A DNA stretch of 64,000 bases from Aquimarina latercula DSM 2041 (GTDB taxonomy: Bacteria > Bacteroidota > Bacteroidia > Flavobacteriales > Flavobacteriaceae), in contig NZ_KE387185.1 in assembly GCF_000430645.1 (NCBI RefSeq), forward strand, positions 531,780-595,779, in the 5' to 3' direction. Positions 44,590 to 54,400 of the stretch are shown here, one piece after another. The notes beneath the pieces are model-generated. The model was given only the letters and a program-made list of their open reading frames with translations, had not been told where the DNA came from and ran no database searches. Position numbers and translations under genes: made by a program. Within the stretch, counting starts at the first letter, position 1. Each line of letters begins with the position of its first letter.

Positions 44590-45729
44590 TTACAGTGTCC
44601 CTCTTTGTTCTTGTTCTCTTTCTATAGCCTCAAATAACGCTTTAAAATTTCCTTTTCCAAAAGATTGAGCTCCTTTTCGCTGGATTATTTCAAAAAACAT
44701 AGTTGGTCGATCTAAAACGGGTTTAGTAAAAATCTGTAATAGATATCCCTCATCATCTCTATCAATTAAAATTCCAAGTTCTTTTAAGGGTTGTAAATCT
44801 TCATCAATTTCTCCAACTCTATCCAAAACAGTTTCATAATAACTAGCAGGTACCGTAAGAAATTCAACTCCTCTTTGTTGAAGCGCAGAAACAGTTTCTA
44901 TAATATTATCGGTCGCTAGCGCCATATGTTGTACACCTGCTCCGTTGTAAAAATCTATATATTCCTCGATCTGAGATTTTTTTCTTCCTTCTGCTGGCTC
45001 ATTTATAGGGAACTTAATTCTACCGTTACCATTACTCATTACCTTACTCATTAAAGCGGTATATTCTGTAGAAATATCTTTATCATCAAAAGAGACTAAT
45101 TGAGCAAACCCCATAACTTTAGCATAAAACTCACACCATTTGTTCATTTCATTCCAACCAACATTACCAACCATATGATCAATATATTTAAGACCTGTAG
45201 ATTCGGTGTTATATGGTTTATCCCAAGCGACGTATCCTGGTAAGAATACACCGTTATAATTTTTTCTTTCTACAAAAATATGAACTGTTTCTCCATAGGT
45301 GTGTATACCAGAGAATACAACAGTACCATCTTTATCTTCTCTTGTAACCGGTTCCATATATGATTTAGCACCACGTTTAGTAGTTTCTTCATAACTTTTT
45401 GTTGCATCATCTACCCAAAGAGCTACTACTTTTACTCCATCACCATGTGCATTGATATGTCTATTGATATCTCCATCAGGTTGTAAAGGCGAAGTAAGTA
45501 TTAATGTAATTTTGTCCTGTCTTAGAACGTAAGAAACACGATCTTTAAGTCCAGTTTCTAATCCAGCATAGGCTATAGGTTGAAATCCCCAAGCTGTTTG
45601 ATAATAGTATGCGGCTTGCTTTGCATTACCGACATATAATTCTACATAATCAGTACCTAAAAGTGGTAAAAAGTCTTCAGCTTCGGGAATTATTTTTTCT
45701 AAATTTTGGGAAGTTATATTTGTTGACAT
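44590..45729 (-). CDS. hppD: 4-hydroxyphenylpyruvate dioxygenase
   Basis: A 379-residue Fe(II) dioxygenase with two VOC-type halves. It converts 4-hydroxyphenylpyruvate to homogentisate in tyrosine catabolism. Iron ligands are expected in YIDHMVGNV (His), GVQHMALATDNI (His) and MFFEIIQRKG (Glu). The C-terminal gate helix reads GKGNFKALFEAIEREQ. The length and C-terminus are normal. hmgA, the next enzyme, lies 155 nt upstream on the same strand, so the two catalyse consecutive steps. Confidence 0.96.
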   Translation of the reverse strand: MSTNITSQNLEKIIPEAEDFLPLLGTDYVELYVGNAKQAAYYYQTAWGFQPIAYAGLETGLKDRVSYVLRQDKITLILTSPLQPDGDINRHINAHGDGVKVVALWVDDATKSYEETTKRGAKSYMEPVTREDKDGTVVFSGIHTYGETVHIFVERKNYNGVFLPGYVAWDKPYNTESTGLKYIDHMVGNVGWNEMNKWCEFYAKVMGFAQLVSFDDKDISTEYTALMSKVMSNGNGRIKFPINEPAEGRKKSQIEEYIDFYNGAGVQHMALATDNIIETVSALQQRGVEFLTVPASYYETVLDRVGEIDEDLQPLKELGILIDRDDEGYLLQIFTKPVLDRPTMFFEIIQRKGAQSFGKGNFKALFEAIEREQEQRGTL

Positions 45730-45775
45730 AATATCTTATTTTATTGTTGTAAAAATTATATAATGAGACTATTCA

Positions 45776-45804
45776 TCCAGAAAACTAAAAAATTATTTTC
45801 TGGA
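45776..45804 (-). promoter_or_regulatory. inverted repeat between hmgA and hppD
   Basis: The perfect 9-bp inverted repeat TCCAGAAAA / TTTTCTGGA has an 11-nt spacer, about 47 nt upstream of the hppD ATG. It has no T-tract, so it could be an operator or an mRNA hairpin rather than a terminator. Confidence 0.35.
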
Positions 45805-45884
45805 TACAATCTACCACATAGCTCTAAGATGTGCCGAAATATCTTTTCTGTAATTCAACATGAATTTATATTTATAAAAACTGA

Positions 45885-47042
45885 CTATTCTAACCAGGAT
45901 TTGTGATAATCTTCATCAGCTATTTTCATTGCCTCTTTGGTAACCATAAGAGGTTTAAAAGTGTCAACCATTACGGCTAGTTCATCTGTTTTTGTTTTAC
46001 CGATGCTTCTTTCAGCTGCTCCTGGATGCGGTCCGTGAGGAATACCCGCGGGATGAAGTGATATGTGACCAGCATCAATATCATTTCTACTCATAAAATC
46101 ACCATCTACGTAATACAAAACTTCATCGCTATCGATATTACTGTGATTATATGGAGCAGGAATACTTTCTGGGTGATAATCATATAATCGAGGAACAAAT
46201 GAACAAACTACGAACGCATCTGTTTCAAAAGTTTGGTGTACTGGCGGTGGTTGATGAACTCTTCCGGTAATAGGTTCAAAATCGTGAATCGAAAATGCAT
46301 ATGGAAAATTAAATCCATCATATCCTACAACATCAAAAGGATGTGATGCATAGACCATATCAAAAATTTCGTCTTGTTTTTTTACTTTGATTAGAAAATC
46401 ACCTTTTTCATCATTACTCTCCAATTCATATGGAGCTCTTAAGTCTCGTTCACAAAAAGGAGAATGTTCTAATAATTGACCAAACCAATTTCTATATCTT
46501 TTTGGTGTGTAAATTGGCCTTCTGGACTCTACAATAAACAACCGATTTTCAGTGGTGTCAAAATCTAACTTATAAATAGTTCCACGTGGGATTAGAATAT
46601 AATCTCCGTATTTGAAATTTAAATTACCTAAATGACTTCTAAATTTGCCACTTCCTCGATGCACAAAAATTAATTCATCTGCATCTGTATTTTTATAGAA
46701 ATATTCTGAAGTAGATTCCTGAGGAGCCGATAAAATAATACTCACATCACTATTGGTAAGTACATTTTTTCTACTATTTAAATAATCTTTTTCTGGTGCA
46801 ACATTAAAACCGTGTAGTCTATACGATTTAATATTATTTTTAATTGCAATTTCTGGAGCTACACTATAGCTTCCTTTAATTTCTTTTACCTGAGTAGGTC
46901 GCTGATAATGATATAGATTGGTGGACATTCCGTCAAAACCAATGGTTCCGAATAATTGCTCATAGAATAGATTGCCATCGGGTTTTCTAAAGATGGTATG
47001 GCGCTTAGGTGGTATTTTACCTAGAGAATGATAAAAAGGCAT
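45885..47042 (-). CDS. hmgA: homogentisate 1,2-dioxygenase
   Basis: A 385-residue cupin-type ring-cleavage dioxygenase, converting homogentisate to maleylacetoacetate. Signatures are the N-terminal MPFYHSLGKIPPKRHTIFRK, cupin strands FRSHLGNLNFKYGDYILIPRGT, and the C-terminal iron-site region HISLHPAGIPHGPHPGAAE with His and Glu ligands. It is shorter than the human enzyme (about 445) but usual for the bacterial branch. No fumarylacetoacetase or maleylacetoacetate isomerase is in the window. Confidence 0.95.
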   Translation of the reverse strand: MPFYHSLGKIPPKRHTIFRKPDGNLFYEQLFGTIGFDGMSTNLYHYQRPTQVKEIKGSYSVAPEIAIKNNIKSYRLHGFNVAPEKDYLNSRKNVLTNSDVSIILSAPQESTSEYFYKNTDADELIFVHRGSGKFRSHLGNLNFKYGDYILIPRGTIYKLDFDTTENRLFIVESRRPIYTPKRYRNWFGQLLEHSPFCERDLRAPYELESNDEKGDFLIKVKKQDEIFDMVYASHPFDVVGYDGFNFPYAFSIHDFEPITGRVHQPPPVHQTFETDAFVVCSFVPRLYDYHPESIPAPYNHSNIDSDEVLYYVDGDFMSRNDIDAGHISLHPAGIPHGPHPGAAERSIGKTKTDELAVMVDTFKPLMVTKEAMKIADEDYHKSWLE

Positions 47043-47223
47043 GATTTTTTAAGATTATGGTGTTAACTATTAGTTTTGAAAAAAGTAATGCAATAGTAAA
47101 CCGCTGCCTTATTCCGGATTTCGCTTAATAAGGTAGTGTAGTAGCAATAATAAATTCTGCCAGTACAAGCTCATAACAATACAAATATCGTAAATATTTC
47201 CATCTTTTGGATTATAAAAGGTA

Positions 47224-49509
47224 TTAAAACCAAAAACCAATACTGAAATACCATTCTCCTTCTTTTTGTTCAGGAGAATAAGAATATTTTACTTGCACTG
47301 GACCTGCAAAAGTTTCTAGACCATATCCCAAAGCATATCCAGAATACTCTGGAGATTCTAACCAATCTCCAGAGTCAAATAATCTAGTGCCAACATTAGC
47401 ATAATTTGCTGCTAAATTAATATGGTTTTTTGGAAAGATTTCATAGTCCAATGTAACAGAAGCTTTAGCAAAACTATCTCCTACGATACTTAAGAAATCA
47501 TATCCATAAAATGGAATATTATTATTGATCATTTTTGCACCAAAACCACCAACAAAGAAGTTTAAGCTTCTTACATTTTGTTCTTCCCACCTATTACCTG
47601 CACTTACCCCTAAATTAATAGCGGTTTTTTCAAAAACTTTAAAGGCATATCCAAAATCGGCTTTTGCAATAACAAAATTACTATCCGTGCTATTTGGATT
47701 ATCATCAAATAAGTAATAATTAACCTGTCCATCAAAGAAAAACCCTGAAGAAGGAAAGTATTTATTATTATAACTATCAAATTTTAAGTAAGATAGTGCA
47801 CTCCAGTAGTTACTATTATCAAATACAACCCTAGGCAATTGATCCTCATCTTCTCCGATGGTTTCAGAAATAAGTCGAAATCTTCTATATTCTGCTCCAA
47901 GGCCTAAAGAAAAAGTTTGGTTTAATAAAGTTTCTAAATAAAATTGGGTTTTAAAATCTAAGTAATCAAGATTTATCTTATTCACTTCGATATCCGGCAA
48001 GCTAAAATCCTCTCTAACCAATTCATATTCTACATTTCGATTAAAACGATTTAGACTATTTTTTAATCCAATACTCCAATAAAACCCTTTGTCAATATAA
48101 TAGTCAAAATTGTATCTTATATTATCACCTAAAGCGACATCAAACGAAAGAACATCATTATTAAAAAGTAAACTTTTTTTAGTGAAGTTGACTAGAGCTG
48201 CTGTTTGATATAAATCATCATAATGCAATGCAAAACGTAACAGCATAGTATTTTCTGATTCTTTTACATTAAGAACTAGTTCTTTTCCATCTTTTTTATC
48301 GATTAGTCGGTGACTTACTCTATCAAAATTCCCAGTAGCGGATAAGTTATTAATTCCTTCATATAATTTCTTATACGTAGTGGTTTTCGGATTGTTTAAT
48401 TTTAGTTTTAATTTACCTTTAATATATGACCTTGTGTATCTTTTATTTCCCGAAATGACTAGACTGTTAATTAGAAGTGTATCTGAGTTTTTAGGAATTT
48501 TTATTCTTGGGCTAGAAGTTTTTTGAAGCCTTTTTATTTCTCTCAATTTTTCATAACTGGCAAAAGCTGCTTTTTCTCCATTAGCAATTATTTTATCAGC
48601 TTGATCAAAAGATATTAGAGAAAATTCCGAAATAGAGGGTTTTATGTATATGTCTGTTTCAGGCATTTTAGATTTCATGTCATTAATAGTTCTAAAATTG
48701 CTGATCTGTAGCATTATGTTAGTTGCAGAGTTTAATTGATCTCTTGGTATTAGACTATCTTGAACATCTATTCCGATAACTATTTCGGCTCCTTTTTCAC
48801 GTATTTCTTTAATGGGATAATTATTAGCAACTCCACCATCAGTCATTAAAACTCCGTTTAACTCGATTGGACTAAAAATAGATGGTAAAGCTCCACTGGC
48901 TGAAACAGCTTCAGGTAAGTATCCTTTGTCTAATAAAACCTGTTTTCCTGTTGCAATATCTGTAGACATACAAAAAAAGGGAATTGGAAGCTTACTGAAA
49001 TCGTCAATTTCATGTACATGAGATGTTAAACGGGCAAATTCATTAAAAAAGTTCTGACCTTTTGACAACCCTTGTGGTAATCCAACCTTAAAATTGTCAA
49101 ATGGTAATGTTAATGCATATTTTTCTGAATCCTCACGTTCATAAAAAGTTTTTGCTTTTCTTGGTAAATCATCTTGTATAAGCACATTAAAATCAACAGC
49201 TCTAAATATTGAATCTAATTCTTTAGCATTGTATCCAGAAGCGTATAACGAACCCACAATTGCTCCCATGCTTGTTCCGCCAATATAATCTATTCTAATC
49301 CCAGCTTCTTCTATAATCTTTAATGCACCAATATGTGCTAACCCTTTAGCGCCACCACCACTTAGAACTAATCCTACCTTAACATCTTGTTCTTCTGATT
49401 TAACATCAATTTCTGGAGTGCCTTGATCTTGAGTCCAGCCTGTTTTAAAAGTAAAGAATACCACAATTAGTAATAGTATATGTAAAACTTTGTTCGTGGT
49501 AGATCGCAT
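47224..49509 (-). CDS. patatin-like phospholipase fused to Omp85-type barrel (type Vd-like)
   Basis: From the ATG at 49509 this encodes 761 residues. Signal peptide, then a patatin domain (about 40-310) with oxyanion loop LSGGGAKGLAHIGAL, nucleophile elbow GTSMG (Ser) and dyad Asp in DGGVANNYPI. A POTRA-like domain (about 345-420, LLINSLVISGNKRYTRSYIKGKL) is followed by a 16-strand-type Omp85 barrel to the C-terminal aromatic residue (WYFSIGFWF). In type Vd secretion the barrel places the lipase outside the outer membrane (family knowledge). The start follows the uvrC stop by 7 nt, so the two are co-transcribed. The ATG inside the uvrC stop region is preferred over an upstream start within uvrC. 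Confidence 0.93.
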   Translation of the reverse strand: MRSTTNKVLHILLLIVVFFTFKTGWTQDQGTPEIDVKSEEQDVKVGLVLSGGGAKGLAHIGALKIIEEAGIRIDYIGGTSMGAIVGSLYASGYNAKELDSIFRAVDFNVLIQDDLPRKAKTFYEREDSEKYALTLPFDNFKVGLPQGLSKGQNFFNEFARLTSHVHEIDDFSKLPIPFFCMSTDIATGKQVLLDKGYLPEAVSASGALPSIFSPIELNGVLMTDGGVANNYPIKEIREKGAEIVIGIDVQDSLIPRDQLNSATNIMLQISNFRTINDMKSKMPETDIYIKPSISEFSLISFDQADKIIANGEKAAFASYEKLREIKRLQKTSSPRIKIPKNSDTLLINSLVISGNKRYTRSYIKGKLKLKLNNPKTTTYKKLYEGINNLSATGNFDRVSHRLIDKKDGKELVLNVKESENTMLLRFALHYDDLYQTAALVNFTKKSLLFNNDVLSFDVALGDNIRYNFDYYIDKGFYWSIGLKNSLNRFNRNVEYELVREDFSLPDIEVNKINLDYLDFKTQFYLETLLNQTFSLGLGAEYRRFRLISETIGEDEDQLPRVVFDNSNYWSALSYLKFDSYNNKYFPSSGFFFDGQVNYYLFDDNPNSTDSNFVIAKADFGYAFKVFEKTAINLGVSAGNRWEEQNVRSLNFFVGGFGAKMINNNIPFYGYDFLSIVGDSFAKASVTLDYEIFPKNHINLAANYANVGTRLFDSGDWLESPEYSGYALGYGLETFAGPVQVKYSYSPEQKEGEWYFSIGFWF

Positions 49510-49516
49510 AATAGGC

Positions 49517-51316
49517 TTATTCTTTTTTAGAAAGATAGTAATTATACACTTTGGTTGCGCGTGAATTTCCAACGACTTCTTCTAGTTCTTTTTTCGATGC
49601 TTCACTAATTCTTTTCACAGACCTGAAATGTTTTAGTAATTCTACAACGGTTTTTTCCCCAATTCCAGGTATAGAATCGAGTTCTGTATCTAAGGCAGCT
49701 TTACTTCTTTTTTGTCTATGGAAAGTTATACCAAAACGGTGTGCTTCATTTCTAAGATGTTGTATGATCTTTAAAGATTCTGATTTTTTATCTAAATATA
49801 GCGGTATAGAATCTCCAGGATAGTAGATTTCTTCAAGTCTTTTAGCGATTCCAATAATAGTAATTTTCCCTCTTAAATTAAGATCATCTAGAGCCTTTAA
49901 TCCAGAAGACAATTGTCCCTTACCTCCGTCCACAATTATTAATTGAGGCAGTGGTTGCTTCTCTTCTAAAAGGCGTTTATATCTTCGATAAACAACTTCT
50001 TCCATGGATGCAAAGTCATTGGCTCCTTTTACTGTTTTGATGTTAAATTTTCGATATTCTTTTTTACTTGGTTTTCCGTTTTTAAAAACCACACAGGCCG
50101 CTACCGGATTTGTTCCTTGTATATTAGAATTGTCAAAACATTCTATATGTCTTGGTTCTTCTGGCAATCTAAGATCTTTTTTCATCTGAGCCATTAATCG
50201 TTTTACATGGCGATCTGGATCAATAATCTTAATCTGCTTAAACCGCTCTTGGCGATAGTATTTGGCATTTCTTAGCGATAAGTCTACAATTTTCTTTTTG
50301 TCTCCCAATTGAGGAATCGTAATTTTCAAATCCTCTCCAACATCAACTTTTATGGGAACAAATATTTCTTTAGATCTCGAACCAAATCGCTGTCTTAGTT
50401 CAATAATAGCCAGTTCTAGTAATTCTTTATCAGTCTCTTCTAATTTCTTTTTGATTTCTGTTGTATGGGATCTTATAATAGCACCATAAGAAAGCTGAAG
50501 AAAATTTATGTACCCATAGGATTCATCTGAGATTATAGAAAATACATCTACATTACTGATTTTGGGATTAACTACTGTAGATTTTGCTTGATATTTTTCT
50601 AAAACTTCAATTTTTTCCTTTATTCGTTGGGCATCTTCAAACTCCATTTTTTCGGCATGAGTAATCATTTGTTTCCGAAATCTATTGAGCGAATCTTTAA
50701 AATTTCCTTTAACGATTTCTCGAATTGCTTCTATGTTTTGATGGTATTCCTTTTCGTCTTGTAATCCTTCACATCCACCTTTGCAATTTCCTAAATGATA
50801 CTCAAGACATACTTTATATTTTCCACTATCAATTTTTTGTTGCGACAAGTCGTAATTACAGGTCCTTAACTGGTATAACCCTTTGATAAGTTCTAATAAC
50901 GTATTTACTGTTTTAAAATTAGTATAAGGTCCAAAATATTCAGAACCATCCTTAATAAGATTACGGGTAGGAAAAACTCTGGGAAAACGTTCTTTTTTAA
51001 TACAAATCCAAGGATAGGTTTTGTCATCTTTAAGCATCACATTAAATCGTGGTTGATGTTTTTTAATTAAGTTGTTTTCTAATAGTAAAGCATCTGTTTC
51101 TGTTTCTACAACAATATGTTTTATTGTATTGATTTTTTTAACAAGTACTTTTGTTTTGTAGTTGTCATGACTCTTAGTAAAGTAGGAAGTAACTCTTTTC
51201 TTAAGGTTTTTAGCTTTACCTACGTATAGTAATTTATCGTCTTTGTCATAATATTGATAAACACCAGGATCAGTTGGTAACGTTTTAACTTGTATATCTA
51301 AAGAAGGTTTCTGCAT
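49517..51316 (-). CDS. uvrC: excinuclease ABC subunit C
   Basis: A 599-residue nucleotide-excision-repair endonuclease. It has an N-terminal GIY-YIG domain (GVYQYYDKDDKLLYVGKA), a cysteine cluster (CLEYHLGNCKGGCEG), a UVR motif (about 205-240), an RNase H-like C-terminal nuclease domain (IECFDNSNIQGTNPVAACVV, LIIVDGGKGQLSSG) and helix-hairpin-helix (SIPGIGEKTVVELLKHF). It makes the dual incisions with UvrB. The downstream partner is the patatin-Omp85 gene, with no functional link known. Confidence 0.97.
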   Translation of the reverse strand: MQKPSLDIQVKTLPTDPGVYQYYDKDDKLLYVGKAKNLKKRVTSYFTKSHDNYKTKVLVKKINTIKHIVVETETDALLLENNLIKKHQPRFNVMLKDDKTYPWICIKKERFPRVFPTRNLIKDGSEYFGPYTNFKTVNTLLELIKGLYQLRTCNYDLSQQKIDSGKYKVCLEYHLGNCKGGCEGLQDEKEYHQNIEAIREIVKGNFKDSLNRFRKQMITHAEKMEFEDAQRIKEKIEVLEKYQAKSTVVNPKISNVDVFSIISDESYGYINFLQLSYGAIIRSHTTEIKKKLEETDKELLELAIIELRQRFGSRSKEIFVPIKVDVGEDLKITIPQLGDKKKIVDLSLRNAKYYRQERFKQIKIIDPDRHVKRLMAQMKKDLRLPEEPRHIECFDNSNIQGTNPVAACVVFKNGKPSKKEYRKFNIKTVKGANDFASMEEVVYRRYKRLLEEKQPLPQLIIVDGGKGQLSSGLKALDDLNLRGKITIIGIAKRLEEIYYPGDSIPLYLDKKSESLKIIQHLRNEAHRFGITFHRQKRSKAALDTELDSIPGIGEKTVVELLKHFRSVKRISEASKKELEEVVGNSRATKVYNYYLSKKE

Positions 51317-51481
51317 ATTCTAAATGTAAATTTAGTGCTTTACCTGAATTATTAAATATACTTAACGGGAATATTATGTTAAAAACAAAAAAAGTGAATT
51401 TAGCTATTAAAAAGTGTTATAGTATAAAATGCATCTGGTTTTTTATTACTTTAGTAATTATATTATTTCAAAGACATTTTT

Positions 51482-51910
51482 TTGGAAGATCATAAAAAAA
51501 TAATTGGTAGGACAGATAAGGTGGACTTTCCTCTTTTGGATTTACAAGATATAGATGCAAAAATCGATACAGGAGCATATACTTCCTCTATACATTGTAA
51601 GGAAATCAAGGAGGTTGGTCAGATTCTGGAATGTCGTTTTTTAGACCCTACTCACCCCGAATATAATGGCAAAAAATTTACTTTCAAGAACTACGATATA
51701 ACAGCAGTTAAGAGTAGTAATGGAAAGGTAGAAGTTAGGTATGCTATTAGAACTAAAATCACATTGTTTAATAAAACTAATTCTATAACACTTACATTGT
51801 CTTCTCGTGATGATATGCGTTTCCCATTATTAATTGGGCGTAAATTTCTTAGCGGAAAATTTTTGGTAGATCCACAGTTAGAAGATCAGTCTTATAATTT
51901 AAAATCCTAA
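51482..51910 (+). CDS. RimB-like ATP-dependent zinc protease domain protein
   Basis: A 142-residue retropepsin-like protein starting at a TTG. The start is supported by the family-typical IIGRTDKVDFPLLDLQDIDAKIDTGAYTSSIHC, in which DTGAYTSS is the aspartyl-protease-like motif. The C-terminal LIGRKFLSGKFLVDP also fits. The family (PF05618-type) is annotated as zinc protease, and E. coli-type rim operons pair it with RimK, where it trims oligoglutamate tails. Its stop overlaps the rimK-like ATG (TAATG). Confidence 0.87.
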   Translation: MEDHKKIIGRTDKVDFPLLDLQDIDAKIDTGAYTSSIHCKEIKEVGQILECRFLDPTHPEYNGKKFTFKNYDITAVKSSNGKVEVRYAIRTKITLFNKTNSITLTLSSRDDMRFPLLIGRKFLSGKFLVDPQLEDQSYNLKS

Positions 51911-52782
51911 TGAATATAAAAATTCTTTCTCGCAGTGCGAGTTTGTTTTCTACTGATGCTTTGGTTCAAGCTGCAGTAAAACGTAAACACAATGTACAAG
52001 TTATAGATCCACTAAACTGTGATATTGTTATAGAGAAAAAAAAACCAGAGATCTATTATAAGGGGAAAAAGCTAGACCATGTGGACGCTGTAATTCCTAG
52101 GATAGGCTCTTCTATTACTTTTTATGGTACAGCTGTGGTAAGACAATTCGAAATGATGAATGTTTTTACTACGGTTCAATCTCAGGCATTGGTAAATTCT
52201 AGAGATAAATTAAGAAGTCTTCAGATTTTGTCAAAAGCTGGATTAGGATTACCAAAAACAGTGTTTACGAATTACTCCAAAGATGTTTCTGAGGTGATCT
52301 CACATGTAGGAGGCGCTCCGCTTATTATAAAATTATTGGAAGGAACGCAAGGATTAGGTGTGGTTTTAGCAGAGACTAAAACGGCAGCAGAATCTGTATT
52401 AGAAGCTTTTAATGGACTACAGGCCAGAGTTATTGTGCAAGAATATATTAAAGAAGCCAAAGGTGCTGATATTAGAGTGTTAGTAGTAGATGGTCAGGTG
52501 GTTGGAGCGATGAAAAGACAAGGGAAAGAAGGTGAGTTTCGATCGAATTTACATAGAGGAGGTAGTGCTAAAATTATTGAATTATCTGATGAAGAAGAGA
52601 ACGCTGCTATTAAGGCTGCAAAAGCATTAAAATTAGGAGTTGCAGGCGTAGATATGCTACAGAGTGAAAGAGGTCCTTTAATTTTAGAAGTTAACTCTTC
52701 TCCAGGACTTGAAGGTATACAAACTGCAACTGGTAAGGATATTGCCAAATCAATTATTCGCTTTATAGAGAGAAGTGTGTAG
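51910..52782 (+). CDS. rimK: RimK-type ATP-grasp glutamate ligase
   Basis: A 290-residue ATP-grasp enzyme. An N-terminal domain (AVIPRIGSSITFYGTAVVRQ) is followed by the central ATP-grasp with IIKLLEGTQGLGV, and the metal site EVNSSPGLEGI at the C-terminus. RimK adds glutamates to the C-terminus of ribosomal protein S6; related ligases modify other targets. It lies between a protease-like partner and an aspartoacylase-like gene, all in one orientation with overlaps of 1 nt and a 6-nt gap, so it is one operon. The target protein is not identifiable here. Confidence 0.93.
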   Translation: MNIKILSRSASLFSTDALVQAAVKRKHNVQVIDPLNCDIVIEKKKPEIYYKGKKLDHVDAVIPRIGSSITFYGTAVVRQFEMMNVFTTVQSQALVNSRDKLRSLQILSKAGLGLPKTVFTNYSKDVSEVISHVGGAPLIIKLLEGTQGLGVVLAETKTAAESVLEAFNGLQARVIVQEYIKEAKGADIRVLVVDGQVVGAMKRQGKEGEFRSNLHRGGSAKIIELSDEEENAAIKAAKALKLGVAGVDMLQSERGPLILEVNSSPGLEGIQTATGKDIAKSIIRFIERSV

Positions 52783-52788
52783 ATCAAT

Positions 52789-53766
52789 ATGACGAAAACA
52801 GGAGAAAAAGATATCCTAAATATTTTAGGAGAGTATATTCCATTAGGTACAAGCAAAACGATTAATTTTAACATTGCTAATTTATATACTTCAACAAAGG
52901 TAGAAATCCCAATTATTATTGAACGGTCAAAGAAGATTGGCCCTACAATATTAATAACTGCAGGGATTCATGGAGATGAGATCAATGGGGTGGAAGTTGT
53001 ACGCCAGATTATTGCTAAAAAAATAAATAAACCTGCAAAAGGAACGATTATTTGTATTCCTGTTCTTAATGTATTTGGTTTTCTCAGTATGAATCGTTTT
53101 TTTCCGGATGGGAGAGATTTAAATAGAGTGTTTCCGGGAACAAAAAGTGGATCATTAGCAAGCCGGTTTGCATATCAATTTGTAAATGAAATTTTACCAG
53201 TTGCGGATTTTTGTTTAGATTTTCATACAGGGGGTGCAAGTAGATTTAATGCTCCACATATAAGAGTAGATGGTAAAAACGAAAGGTTAGTAACATTAGC
53301 TAAAGTTTTTAATGCTCCTTTTACGCTATTATCAAAAAATTTGGATGGATCATATCGTGCTACTTGTACTAAAAAGGGAGTAGATATTTTATTGTTCGAA
53401 GGCGGAAAATCTCAGAATAGTAATAGAGATATTGCAAAAGAAGGTGTTCTAGGGGTGATGCGAATACTTAGATATTTAGAAATGTTAGGAGCTTCTTTTT
53501 CAATACCTGAACCAGAACAAGACACTATTGTTGTAGAAAAGAGTTTCTGGATTAGGGCTAAATATAGTGGGTTACTTCATATTAAAATTCCTTATGGAAA
53601 GCTTGTGGAAAAAGGAGAAATTCTTGCAACTATAACAGACCCTTATGGTAAAATGAGACATGAGGTAAAGGCAACCAATCCGGGATACATAATTAATGTA
53701 AATGAGGCTCCAATAGTATATAAAGGTGATGCTATTTTTAGAATTACTACACAATTAGTTCCGTAG
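52789..53766 (+). CDS. succinylglutamate desuccinylase/aspartoacylase family metallohydrolase
   Basis: A 325-residue M14-like zinc hydrolase. Zinc ligands lie in ITAGIHGDEINGVE (His and Glu) and CLDFHTGG (His); DLNRVFPG is the substrate-binding Arg motif and LFEGGKS carries the catalytic Glu. A C-terminal beta-domain follows (about 245-325). AstE and aspartoacylase remove N-acyl groups; the linkage with RimK suggests a role in glutamyl-peptide or N-acyl-glutamate turnover (inference). It is followed 3 nt later by 5-formyl-THF cyclo-ligase. Confidence 0.88.
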   Translation: MTKTGEKDILNILGEYIPLGTSKTINFNIANLYTSTKVEIPIIIERSKKIGPTILITAGIHGDEINGVEVVRQIIAKKINKPAKGTIICIPVLNVFGFLSMNRFFPDGRDLNRVFPGTKSGSLASRFAYQFVNEILPVADFCLDFHTGGASRFNAPHIRVDGKNERLVTLAKVFNAPFTLLSKNLDGSYRATCTKKGVDILLFEGGKSQNSNRDIAKEGVLGVMRILRYLEMLGASFSIPEPEQDTIVVEKSFWIRAKYSGLLHIKIPYGKLVEKGEILATITDPYGKMRHEVKATNPGYIINVNEAPIVYKGDAIFRITTQLVP

Positions 53767-53769
53767 AAA

Positions 53770-54339
53770 ATGAATAAAAAAGAGTTGAGGATTAAGTATA
53801 AAAACGTGAGATCACATCTTAATGAAGAAGAGATTGATGATCTGAGCATGGATATCGCCAATAATCTACTGAGTTTGCCAATTTGGGAGCAATCTTTCTA
53901 TCATATTTTCTTATCTATTAAAAAGCAAAGGGAAATAAATACAGAGTTTATACTTCATATTCTTCAAGGAAAAGATAAAAATATTGTGGTGTCGAAAAGT
54001 GATTTCGAAGAAAATACTTTAGAACATATATTGCTTACTGATGGCACTATTCTTAAAACAAATCGCTATGGAATTCCAGAACCCACGGATGGAATTCCTA
54101 TTCCTGAGTCTAAAATTGATGTCGTTTTTGTTCCCCTATTAGCTTTTGATAAAAAAGGAAATCGCGTCGGGTACGGAAAAGGTTTTTACGATAAGTTTTT
54201 GTCTAATTGTAATCCGGAAACGATAAAGATTGGTCTTTCTTTTTTTTCGGTAGAAGAAGAAATAGGGGAAATTTCACAGACTGATATTAAATTAGACTAT
54301 TGCGTAACTCCAGTTAAAATTTACAGTTTTAACGATTGA
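53770..54339 (+). CDS. 5-formyltetrahydrofolate cyclo-ligase
   Basis: A 189-residue ATP-dependent enzyme converting 5-formyl-THF to 5,10-methenyl-THF. The N-terminal NKKELRIKYKNVRS is the basic start of the family. The C-terminal VPLLAFDKKGNRVGYGKGFYDKFL is the diagnostic ATP/substrate loop. The length is normal. It is the last gene of the rim-like operon, 3 nt after the aspartoacylase. Confidence 0.93.
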   Translation: MNKKELRIKYKNVRSHLNEEEIDDLSMDIANNLLSLPIWEQSFYHIFLSIKKQREINTEFILHILQGKDKNIVVSKSDFEENTLEHILLTDGTILKTNRYGIPEPTDGIPIPESKIDVVFVPLLAFDKKGNRVGYGKGFYDKFLSNCNPETIKIGLSFFSVEEEIGEISQTDIKLDYCVTPVKIYSFND

Positions 54340-54400
54340 TGAACCCTTATTAATTGGAAGAGTAGTTATATTGCAATAAGATTTTAAATATTACCCCAGC

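Noticed and set aside
44371..44637. 88-codon plus-strand frame beginning MRIIIVFGISSNHSAYD
   Set aside because: It overlaps the end of hppD on the other strand, has poor composition, and looks like an antisense shadow plus AT-rich intergenic DNA.
47095..47140. CCTTATT / AATAAGG inverted repeat as terminator of the patatin gene
   Set aside because: The stem is short, the 13-nt loop is long and there is no T-tract; support is too weak to list.
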